From Amycolatopsis japonica (GTDB lineage: Bacteria > Actinomycetota > Actinomycetes > Mycobacteriales > Pseudonocardiaceae), in NCBI RefSeq assembly GCF_000732925.1, contig NZ_CP008953.1, positions 7,247,001 through 7,311,000 on the forward strand: 64,000 nucleotides of DNA. Direction: 5' to 3'. This document shows, in pieces, positions 58,673 to 64,000 of this stretch (positions are counted from its first letter, which is position 1; every line of letters begins with the position of its first letter). The notes beneath the pieces are model-generated. The model saw nothing but the letters and a program-made list of their open reading frames with translations, did no database searches and was not told the origin of the DNA. Made by a program: the position numbers and the translations under genes.

Positions 58673-58726
58673 GATGGAACCACGCCCCGCCGACACAACC
58701 TCGCAGCGGCACGGCAAAGTGGTCCC

Positions 58727-59050
58727 ATGGATGACGAACTGCACGAGCGGGTGCGCGAGGTCATCGCGAGCGTGCCCGCCGGCTCGGTCGCGACTTATGG
58801 GGATATAGCGTCGGTTTCGGGAGCGCCGTCACCGCGGCTGGTCGGCCGGATCCTCGGCGAGGACGGCCAGGACCTGCCTTGGCACCGCATTCTGCGGGCC
58901 GACGGGACACCGGCCCCGCATTTGGTCGACGAACAGCTGCAACGACTGCGCGCGGAAGGCGTCATACCCGACGGACAGCGCGTCGACCTGCGGAAATACC
59001 GCTGGCAACGTGATCCCGGCGACGACGCTGGTCCCGGCGCGCTCTTTTAG
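58727..59050 (+). CDS. Alkyltransferase-like (ATL) DNA repair protein, Trp in place of the catalytic Cys
   Basis: 107 residues. The sequence matches the DNA-binding domain of O6-alkylguanine transferases: 'LHERVREVIASVPAGSVATYGDIASVSGAPSPRLVGRIL', and then LPWHRILRADG, where the acceptor Cys of PCHR is replaced by Trp (W52). That makes it an ATL protein, like E. coli YbaZ and yeast Atl1, which flags O6-alkylguanine for nucleotide excision repair without removing the alkyl group. The C-terminal 'LQRLRAEGVIPDGQRVDLRKYRW' is conserved. It lies next to adnA, as does Rv3204 in M. tuberculosis. Its stop overlaps the iron box of the next gene. Confidence 0.92.
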   Translation: MDDELHERVREVIASVPAGSVATYGDIASVSGAPSPRLVGRILGEDGQDLPWHRILRADGTPAPHLVDEQLQRLRAEGVIPDGQRVDLRKYRWQRDPGDDAGPGALF

Positions 59051-59065
59051 GTTAGCCTCCCCTAA
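59047..59065 (+). promoter_or_regulatory. IdeR/DmdR iron box overlapping the start codon
   Basis: TTAGGTTAGCCTCCCCTAA matches 17 of 19 positions of the actinobacterial IdeR consensus (TWAGGTTAGSCTAACCTWA). It overlaps the TAG stop of the ATL gene and ends on the A of the siderophore-interacting protein ATG, which puts repression directly at the start codon. Confidence 0.85.
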
Positions 59066-59895
59066 TGAGCTACATCGAGGCGAAGGTGACCGGCGTCAGG
59101 CGGCTCACCCCGCATATGAGCAGGGTGACCTTCTCGGGGGCGTCGCTGGTGGACCAGGCGCCCGACCAGTACCTGAAGGTGTTCTTCCCGCAGCCCGGCC
59201 AGTCGGAACCCGTGCTGCCCGCGCCGCTGAGCGGCGACGAAGTGCTGTCCTGGTACCGGACCTACCTCGCGATGCCCGACGACGTCCGCCCGCCGATGCG
59301 CACGTACACCGTGCGCGCGCTGCGGCCGTCCGTGCAGGAGGTCGACATCGACTTCGTGCTGCACGGCGACGAAGGCCCCGCCTCCGCGTGGGCTTCGCGC
59401 GCTTCGGAGGGCGACAGGGTCGCTTTCCTCGGGCCGCACGGGCTCTACGACGTGCCTTCGGAGACGAACTGGCAGCTGCTGATCGGCGACGAGACCGCGA
59501 TCCCGGCGATCGGCGCGATCGTCGAGGCACTGCCCGCCGGGACGCGAGCGCTGGTCTACATCGAGATCGGTGATCGCGAAGACCGGCAGGTCTTCGAAAC
59601 GCAGGGAACCGTGGAGCTGCACTGGGTGGTGCGCGGTTCCGGCGACGTCGGCTCGGCGGTTCTGGAGGCCGTGCGGAAGGCGGAACTGCCGGGCGGGACG
59701 GCCTACGCGTGGATTTCCGGCGAGGCGAACATGGTGAAGCTGGTGCGGCGGCACCTCGTGCGGGAGCGCGGGATCGACAAGCGGGCGATCTGCTTCACGG
59801 GGTACTGGCGGCAGGGGGTCAGCGAAGAGGCCGCTGGGCGTGAGGCGATGCGGCAGGCGGAGGCCGGGGAGGTTCCGGCGGCCGAGGAGGACTGA
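59065..59895 (+). CDS. Siderophore-interacting protein (ViuB/SIP family ferric reductase)
   Basis: 276 residues. The flavin-binding barrel has 'RRLTPHMSRVTFSGASL' and 'MRTYTVRAL' (RxYTxR, residues 79-84), followed by 'HGDEGPASAWASRASEGDRVAFLGPHG'. The NAD(P)H part has 'LIGDETAIPAIGAIVEAL', 'VELHWVVRG' and 'AYAWISGEANMVKLVRRHLVRERGIDKRAICFTGYWRQG', all hallmarks of SIP proteins. They reduce ferric iron from siderophores in the cytoplasm. The iron box ends on its start codon, so low iron should turn it on. No siderophore uptake gene is close by. The ribosome binding site is not visible, consistent with a leaderless mRNA. Confidence 0.95.
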   Translation: MSYIEAKVTGVRRLTPHMSRVTFSGASLVDQAPDQYLKVFFPQPGQSEPVLPAPLSGDEVLSWYRTYLAMPDDVRPPMRTYTVRALRPSVQEVDIDFVLHGDEGPASAWASRASEGDRVAFLGPHGLYDVPSETNWQLLIGDETAIPAIGAIVEALPAGTRALVYIEIGDREDRQVFETQGTVELHWVVRGSGDVGSAVLEAVRKAELPGGTAYAWISGEANMVKLVRRHLVRERGIDKRAICFTGYWRQGVSEEAAGREAMRQAEAGEVPAAEED

Positions 59896-59911
59896 GGGGC
59901 TTCTCGCGTTG

Positions 59912-59966
59912 TGTCATGAAAGGGTCGTTCAGGACGTTTTTCGTCCTGAACGACCCTTTCATGACA
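59912..59966. terminator. 25-bp perfect hairpin with T5 loop
   Basis: The arms 59912-59936 and 59942-59966 are fully complementary. It ends the siderophore-interacting protein transcript and is the first of three hairpin elements in the 279-base gap 59896-60174, which contains no gene. Confidence 0.85.
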
Positions 59967-59998
59967 TGCGGCATGCCGGTGGCATGTCCTGAAGGCCA

Positions 59999-60025
59999 CC
60001 TTTGGGACGTTGGACGTCCCAAAGG
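59999..60025. repeat. 12-bp hairpin CCTTTGGGACGT/ACGTCCCAAAGG
   Basis: The perfect 12-bp arms surround TGG. The GGGAC...GTCCC tip matches hairpins near 17.4 kb and 29.8 kb. Confidence 0.7.
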
Positions 60026-60060
60026 GCCCCTTTGAGACATCAGCCCCGCCCTAGTAGGCC

Positions 60061-60143
60061 CTGACCTGCGGAAAGAGAGCAAGGGACCTTTGCTACCACT
60101 TACGTAGCCATGCTAAGCAAGCGATAGCAAAGGTCCCTTGCTC
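60061..60143. repeat. Inverted pair of GCAAGGGACCTTTGC elements
   Basis: GAGCAAGGGACCTTTGCTA (60077-60095) is repeated in reverse at 60125-60143, forming a 19-bp stem with a 29-base loop. The left copy with its flank (60061-60099) is identical to 14732-14770. Confidence 0.85.
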
Positions 60144-60174
60144 CCGGAAGTCCGTGAAGGCCACCGAAGCGCGC

Positions 60175-61464
60175 TCAGTGCGGCACCCAAAGCGTCACCC
60201 GGGTCCCCCGCCCCGGATGCGAATCGATCGTCCCCCGCCCGCCGACCTCCGCCAGCCGCGCCATGATCGACTGGCTGATCCCGAAGCCCGGCGGCCGGTC
60301 CAGCATGCTGAAGCCGGTCCCCTGATCCCGCGCGATGACCGCGACGCCGCCTTCGCACTCCTCGACGCGAAGCACGACCTGTTTCGTCCCAGCGTGCTTC
60401 ACGGTGTTTCGAAGCGCTTCGCGGACGGCGTCCCGGATGGCGGTCCGGCGCGCGTGCGAGAGGCGGTAGTCCTCTTCGGTCTCGGCGGCGACGAGCTGGG
60501 TGCGGAGGCCGTCGCGCGCCATTTCGGTGGCGACCTCGGCGAGATCCGCCGCGAGCCCGCGGGCAGAGGGCGCGTCGGGGCCGGTCAGTTCACGCCGAAG
60601 TTCGGCCGCCTGCGCCCGCGCCGTCGCGCGCATCTCCGCGAGCCGTTCCGAAGCGGCGGAATCGTCGTCCGGCGCTTCGAGCCCCATCGCTTCCAACGTC
60701 TGCAGCACGGAATCGTGCATCACCCGCTGCGTCCGCAGACGTTCGGCGCGCTGCCCCCGCCGCATCCCGATACCCAGCGCGAACCGGGTCCCGACGCCGA
60801 GCAGGATCAGGATCCCGGCCGTGGTCACCATCGCCACGACGAGCGCGACCATGCATCCCACCGACCGGCTCAGCGCGAGCGGATGATCGAGCGGGAGCCC
60901 GCCGACCCACGTCAGGAAGGCCCGGAACGGCACGGCCGCGATCAGCAGCAGACAAGCCGCGGGCAGCCCGAACGACAGCGTCCACAACGCCACCGTCCCG
61001 ACCATCCACGTCCACGCGACGTCGATGGCGAACGGCTGGATCTCGGTGGGCGCCGCGGCGGCCACGATCGTCGTGAGCACCACGCCCACGGCGAGATCCG
61101 CGTACATCAGGCGTCCGGACGTCTTCGCCCGGATCCCGCGGCCGCGCACCACCCACCAGACCGCGAAGACGTTGAGCAGCATTCCGAGGATCGTCGTGCT
61201 CAGCACCGGCACGATCCCCGCCGAGCCGTTCGCGACCAGGAAACCGATGTACACCTTCGGAAACGCGGCCACGCGGTAGAAGATCGGGCCCAGCGCCGAG
61301 TACCGGATCGCGCGCATCAGCAGCGTGTCCGCGGAGTCCTCGCGATAGCGCCAGTCCGGCACCGAATCCGGGTCGGGTGCTTCGTCGGCCGGGCTGGCGC
61401 CCAGTACCGAAGAGCCCTTTCGCAACATCGCGCGCACGAAGGTGACCGATTGAGACTCGGACAT
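60175..61464 (-). CDS. Orphan sensor histidine kinase (NarL-partner class, HisKA_3)
   Basis: 429 residues from the ATG at 61464 preceded by GGGGAGGG. A cytoplasmic N-terminus of about 65 residues is followed by six or seven membrane helices with very short loops (MASE-like, no outer sensor domain). The dimerisation helix carries the phospho-acceptor in 'RVMHDSVLQTLEAMGLE' (H250). The ATPase has 'DAVREALRNTVKHAGTKQVVLRV' (N box), 'DQGTGFSM' and 'GFGISQSIMARLAEVGGRG'. Such kinases normally pair with a NarL-type response regulator, but none is encoded here. A signal inside the membrane, or one read through the N-terminal region, is likely. It lies 54 bases after hemD on the same strand. Confidence 0.92.
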   Translation of the reverse strand: MSESQSVTFVRAMLRKGSSVLGASPADEAPDPDSVPDWRYREDSADTLLMRAIRYSALGPIFYRVAAFPKVYIGFLVANGSAGIVPVLSTTILGMLLNVFAVWWVVRGRGIRAKTSGRLMYADLAVGVVLTTIVAAAAPTEIQPFAIDVAWTWMVGTVALWTLSFGLPAACLLLIAAVPFRAFLTWVGGLPLDHPLALSRSVGCMVALVVAMVTTAGILILLGVGTRFALGIGMRRGQRAERLRTQRVMHDSVLQTLEAMGLEAPDDDSAASERLAEMRATARAQAAELRRELTGPDAPSARGLAADLAEVATEMARDGLRTQLVAAETEEDYRLSHARRTAIRDAVREALRNTVKHAGTKQVVLRVEECEGGVAVIARDQGTGFSMLDRPPGFGISQSIMARLAEVGGRGTIDSHPGRGTRVTLWVPH

Positions 61465-61518
61465 CCGCCGCCCTCCCCGCGTCCGATGTGTCGAGCCTGG
61501 CAAAGCGGACTTCCCGCG

Positions 61519-62328
61519 TCAAGACGGCCGAATGCGCAGTTCCGCGACGAGAAGTTTGACCAACGCGCCGAGCCGCTGACGTTCGGGCTGGACGGTCGGC
61601 ACCCCGGCGGCTTCCAACGGCGCCGCGGTCACCGGGCCGACGCACGCGCACAGCACCGGACCTCGCAGTGCGGCAAGAAGTTCCTCTCGGCGCGGGCCCG
61701 CCAGCGTGAGCAGGTTCGCCGCCGCGGGAGCGGAAGTGAAGGCCAAAGCGTGCACCCGTCCGGCGATCACGCTTTCGACGAGTTCGTGCACAGGTGCGAC
61801 GTCCGCGGGCGAAAGCCAGCGGTACGGCTGTGCCTGGACGACGTCCGCGCCCGCGTCCCGCAGCGACGCGGTGAGCTCGGGCAGCAGGGTGCCGTGCAAC
61901 TGGACCGCGACCCGTTCGCCGCGAACCCCGGCATCCCGCAATCCTTCGAACAGTTCGGCGTTGCTCTCCTCGGGCGCGGAAAACTCCTCCCGGAGGCCGA
62001 AACCACGCACGGCGCCCACCGCCTTCGGCCCGCGCGCGAAGATCCGCGACGCCGCCAGCCGCTCCAGCAACGGTTCGCGCAGCCCCCAGCCTTCGGCCGC
62101 CGAAAGCCAGCCACGGAATCCGGCGCCGGTGGTGACGGCGGTGAACCCGACCGGGCCGGCCAGCACGGCGTCCGTCGCCGCCCGCAGTTCGGTGTCGTCG
62201 GGCAGCGGGACGATCCGGATGGTGGGCGCGTGCAGCACCGTCGCGCCCTGCCGGGTCAGCGCGCCGATGAAGTCTTCGGCCCGCCGCTCCGCGGTGATCC
62301 CGATCGTGATGCCGTCCAGGTCAGCCAT
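61519..62328 (-). CDS. hemD: Uroporphyrinogen-III synthase
   Basis: 269 residues. The two-domain HemD fold is recognisable from 'GITIGITAERRAEDFIGALTRQGATVLHAPTIRIVPL', 'GFTAVTTGAGFRGWLSAAEGWG', 'LFARGPKAVGAVRGFGL'-like 'RIFARGPKAVGAVRGFGL', 'RVAVQLHGTLLPELTASLRDAGADVVQAQPYRW', and 'VHALAFTSAPAAANLL', ending 'VLCACVGPVTAAPLEAAGVPTVQPE'. It closes hydroxymethylbilane to uroporphyrinogen III for heme, siroheme and cobalamin. Many actinobacterial versions carry a C-terminal OmpR-like DNA-binding domain; this one ends without it. The ATG overlaps the WYL regulator stop by eight bases. No other heme genes are nearby, so a side role cannot be excluded. Confidence 0.9.
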   Translation of the reverse strand: MADLDGITIGITAERRAEDFIGALTRQGATVLHAPTIRIVPLPDDTELRAATDAVLAGPVGFTAVTTGAGFRGWLSAAEGWGLREPLLERLAASRIFARGPKAVGAVRGFGLREEFSAPEESNAELFEGLRDAGVRGERVAVQLHGTLLPELTASLRDAGADVVQAQPYRWLSPADVAPVHELVESVIAGRVHALAFTSAPAAANLLTLAGPRREELLAALRGPVLCACVGPVTAAPLEAAGVPTVQPERQRLGALVKLLVAELRIRPS

Positions 62329-63289
62329 AAACCGCGCCCATCTTCCTGATCTCCTCCGCCAGCCGCTCGCGCAGCTCCGGCGGTTCGAGCACTTCGAGGT
62401 TCCCGCCGAACCGCAGTAGCTCGCCGACGGCCGATTCTCCCGGTTCCACGGGCAGTTCCATCGTCAGCCAGCCGTTTTCGTCGGGCTCCGCGGATGTTTC
62501 CCGCAACGCCCGCGCTCCGACCGCTCCGAGGTAGAACGGCAGCAGTATGCGGGCGAACTCGTTCAGCCGCACCACCGCCGTCCGCGAGTACATCCGCTTT
62601 TCGAACTGCTCCGACCATTCGTGCCAGTAGCGCGCGAGGTCGAAGTCCGACGGCCGCTCGAAGGTCTCGCCGAGATCTTCGAGTTCTTCGATGCGGGAGA
62701 TGCGGTACGTCCGGTCGGTGCCGTCGCACCGCGCCGCGAGATACCAGTTCCCCGCCTTGAGGATCAGGCCCAGCGGATCGAGCACGCGGTCGACCTTCCG
62801 CTGCCCCCAGCGTTCGTACCGGACCTTGACGCGCCGCCCGTGCCAGACCGCGTCGGCCAGTTCGGACAGTCGCGGCAGGCTTTCGATCCCGCGATGCCAG
62901 CCGGGGACGTCGAGGTAGAACCGTTCGGAGATCTTGCTCGCCCCGGCACGCAGCTCTGACGGCATGGCCGCGTGCAGTTTGAGCTGAGCGGCGGCGAGGA
63001 CCGTGCCGAGCCCGAGTTCGGTGGCCGCGCCGGGCAGGCCCGCCAGCGAAAGCGATTGCGCCTCCTCCTCGGTCAGCCCGGTCAGCCGCGTGCGATAGCC
63101 GTCGACCAGCTGATAGCCGCCGGTGCGCCCGCGATCGGCGTACACCGGCACGCCGGCCGCGGACAGCGCCTCGACGTCGCGGTAGACCGTCCGGACCGAC
63201 ACCTCCAGCTCGGTCGCCAGCTCCTCGGCCGTCATCCGGCCGCGGTTCTGCAGCAGGAGGAGGACCGACAGGAGTCTGCTCGCGCGCAT
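62321..63289 (-). CDS. WYL-domain transcriptional regulator (YafY type)
   Basis: 322 residues from the ATG at 63289; the frame upstream is a shadow of the divergent genes. The N-terminal HTH_11 is 'RLLSVLLLLQNRGRMTAEELATELEVSVRTVYRDVEALSAAGVPVYADRGRTGGYQL'. The WYL domain (about residues 140-220) has 'HGRRVKVRYERWGQRKVDRVLDPLGLILKAGNWYLAARCDGTDRTYRISRI', with the W-Y-L order as N-W-Y-L. A WCX extension ends the protein. It is divergent from the DUF3224 gene across 60 bases with three CTGACA repeats, and so probably controls that gene. It overlaps hemD, which suggests co-transcription. Confidence 0.93.
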   Translation of the reverse strand: MRASRLLSVLLLLQNRGRMTAEELATELEVSVRTVYRDVEALSAAGVPVYADRGRTGGYQLVDGYRTRLTGLTEEEAQSLSLAGLPGAATELGLGTVLAAAQLKLHAAMPSELRAGASKISERFYLDVPGWHRGIESLPRLSELADAVWHGRRVKVRYERWGQRKVDRVLDPLGLILKAGNWYLAARCDGTDRTYRISRIEELEDLGETFERPSDFDLARYWHEWSEQFEKRMYSRTAVVRLNEFARILLPFYLGAVGARALRETSAEPDENGWLTMELPVEPGESAVGELLRFGGNLEVLEPPELRERLAEEIRKMGAVYG

Positions 63290-63310
63290 GAATCCAGTAT
63301 CCCCTAAAAC

Positions 63311-63339
63311 CTGACACATCCTGACAGGTATGGCTGACA
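63311..63339. promoter_or_regulatory. Three CTGACA direct repeats between WYL regulator and DUF3224 gene
   Basis: CTGACA occurs at 63311-63316, 63321-63326 and 63334-63339, spaced 10 and 13 bases apart. They lie 11 bases before the DUF3224 ATG and 21 bases before the regulator ATG on the other strand. They are a candidate WYL operator, and no consensus promoter was assigned. Confidence 0.45.
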
Positions 63340-63349
63340 GGGTGAACCC

Positions 63350-63745
63350 ATGAACACGTTCGCCATGAAGAACTGGGAAGAATCCGTCGTCAGCGGCACG
63401 GAGGGCGCGCCGCGAGTCGCCTACGCGCACGCCACGCTCGCCTACAGCGGGCTGATCGAGGGTGAGTCCGTCCTCGACTACCTGCTGTACTACGCGGGTG
63501 AGGGCTACGACGGCGGCGACACGACCTCTCCCGGCCTCGAACGGATCGAGGGCAGCGTGGACGGACGCAAGGGAAGCTTCGTGATCAAGCACGACACCGG
63601 GTTCGACACGCAGGGGATCAGGTCGGCGTTCACGGTGGTCGAGGGCTCCGGAACGGGTGAACTCGCCGGGATCACCGGCAGCGGCACCACGACCGGCGCC
63701 CTCGGTGAGCCGACGATGTCGTACACGCTCGATTACTCGCTCTAA
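63350..63745 (+). CDS. DUF3224 protein
   Basis: 131 residues. The DUF3224 pattern is clear: 'FAMKNWEESVVSGTEGAPRVAYAHATLAYSGLIEGESVLDYLLYYAGEG', 'GLERIEGSVDGRKGSFVIKHDTGFDTQGIRSAFTVVEGSGTGELAGITGSGT'. The fold is a beta barrel resembling allene oxide cyclase, but no activity is known. In actinobacteria the gene is commonly next to and under control of a WYL regulator, as here. AGGGTG lies eight bases before the ATG. The next gene follows after 6 bases with its own ribosome binding site, so both are probably in one transcript. Confidence 0.93.
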   Translation: MNTFAMKNWEESVVSGTEGAPRVAYAHATLAYSGLIEGESVLDYLLYYAGEGYDGGDTTSPGLERIEGSVDGRKGSFVIKHDTGFDTQGIRSAFTVVEGSGTGELAGITGSGTTTGALGEPTMSYTLDYSL

Positions 63746-63751
63746 GGAGAA

Positions 63752-64000
63752 ATGGTGCTCGAGGTTGATCGCGAGCAGGTGCTGGCGTACCGGATCGCCG
63801 CGCACGGCCTGCACCGTGAGGAGACGGATCCGGCCGCGGCGGCCGTGTTCGACCTCGGGCTGCAGGATTCCGTGCGGGACACCGCCCTGCTGGGCCTCGC
63901 CGCCCGGATCGACGGCGACATCACGCCCGGCGTCTGGGACGACGACCGTTTCGTGCTCGCGTGGACGCATCGCGGCGCGCCGCATTTCCACCGCCGTGCG
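63752..64000 (+). CDS. Start of a winged-helix DNA-binding protein (AlkZ/YcaQ-like), truncated by the window
   Basis: Only the first 83 residues are present. The ATG at 63752 follows AAGGAGA. The sequence 'VDREQVLAYRIAAHGLHREETDPAAAAVFDLGLQDSVRDTALLGLAARIDGD' and 'DDDRFVLAWTHRGAPHFHRR' resembles the N-terminus of the HTH_42 (winged helix DNA-binding, AlkZ/YcaQ-like DNA glycosylase) family, where 'RRxxAxRxAxxGL' opens the protein. Members unhook DNA interstrand crosslinks or other bulky lesions. The catalytic QxQ region would lie beyond the window, so the assignment is provisional. It is 6 bases after the DUF3224 gene and probably shares its promoter. Confidence 0.65.
   Translation, partial: MVLEVDREQVLAYRIAAHGLHREETDPAAAAVFDLGLQDSVRDTALLGLAARIDGDITPGVWDDDRFVLAWTHRGAPHFHRRA

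Noticed and set aside
60154..62349. 731-codon open frame on the plus strand
   Set aside because: Antisense to the histidine kinase and hemD, rich in Arg, His, Pro and Gln, with no recognisable domain.

Overview
The window is chromosomal DNA from a high-GC actinomycete. Three things place it in the Pseudonocardiales, most likely Amycolatopsis or a close relative: the very GC-rich codon third positions with many GTG starts, the mycobacteria-like gene neighbourhoods, and the mycothiol, IdeR and AdnAB functions. The genus is an inference, because there is no 16S or marker alignment here. I see no prophage, insertion sequence, tRNA or CRISPR array. The DNA is densely coding. The main accessory feature is a large set of long, near-perfect hairpins between genes.

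Layout. 1-1.1 kb: the end of an unknown gene, then rnpB (RNase P RNA) on the minus strand. 1.1-5.5 kb: a minus-strand redox operon (ferritin-like DUF4142 protein; di-heme ferric-reductase-like membrane protein fused to a ferredoxin; FAD ferredoxin reductase; secreted CxxxC-repeat protein), divergent from an ECF sigma factor and its zinc-finger anti-sigma, with a CRP-type palindrome between them. 5.5-9.5 kb: a large LuxR-type ATPase regulator and an SfnG-like dimethylsulfone monooxygenase. 9.5-18.7 kb: a GT-C glycosyltransferase, then a block in the order of mycobacterial Rv2228c-Rv2236c (RNase H/phosphatase, zinc-ribbon protein, Nif3-like, PtpA, SURF1, CobD), interrupted by a secreted chorismate mutase, a small unknown gene and a PaiB-like gene. 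18.7-21.4 kb: gluconate regulator, kinase and permease. 21.4-22.3 kb: an ArsR/SRPBCC pair. 22.3-29.2 kb: a sugar ABC importer with a GH4 phospho-glycosidase, a BadF-type sugar kinase and a ROK regulator.

29.2-29.9 kb: an array of hairpins. 29.9-33.6 kb: NudC and two M16 peptidases. 33.6-37.0 kb: two tandem DUF2207 membrane proteins. 37.1-49.9 kb: an envelope locus (RDD, SpoIIM-like, DUF58, MoxR, DUF4350, DUF4129, polytopic membrane protein) bracketed by two paralogous membrane-anchored zinc metallopeptidases. It is interrupted by a Cys-rich secreted orphan, a ricin-type lectin-like secreted protein and a mycothiol-type enzyme. 50-59 kb: small membrane protein, K+ channel, DoxX-like protein, the AdnAB helicase-nuclease and an alkyltransferase-like protein. 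59-64 kb: iron-regulated siderophore-interacting protein, orphan histidine kinase, uroporphyrinogen-III synthase, WYL regulator with its divergent DUF3224 gene, and the start of a winged-helix DNA-glycosylase-like gene.

The two most promising points are (1) the putative transmembrane electron-transfer unit at 1.1-5.5 kb with its own sigma/anti-sigma pair and CRP-type site, and (2) several families of dispersed hairpin elements, including ten copies of one 15-bp near-palindrome and a 306-bp-period tandem duplication at 17.2-17.7 kb.
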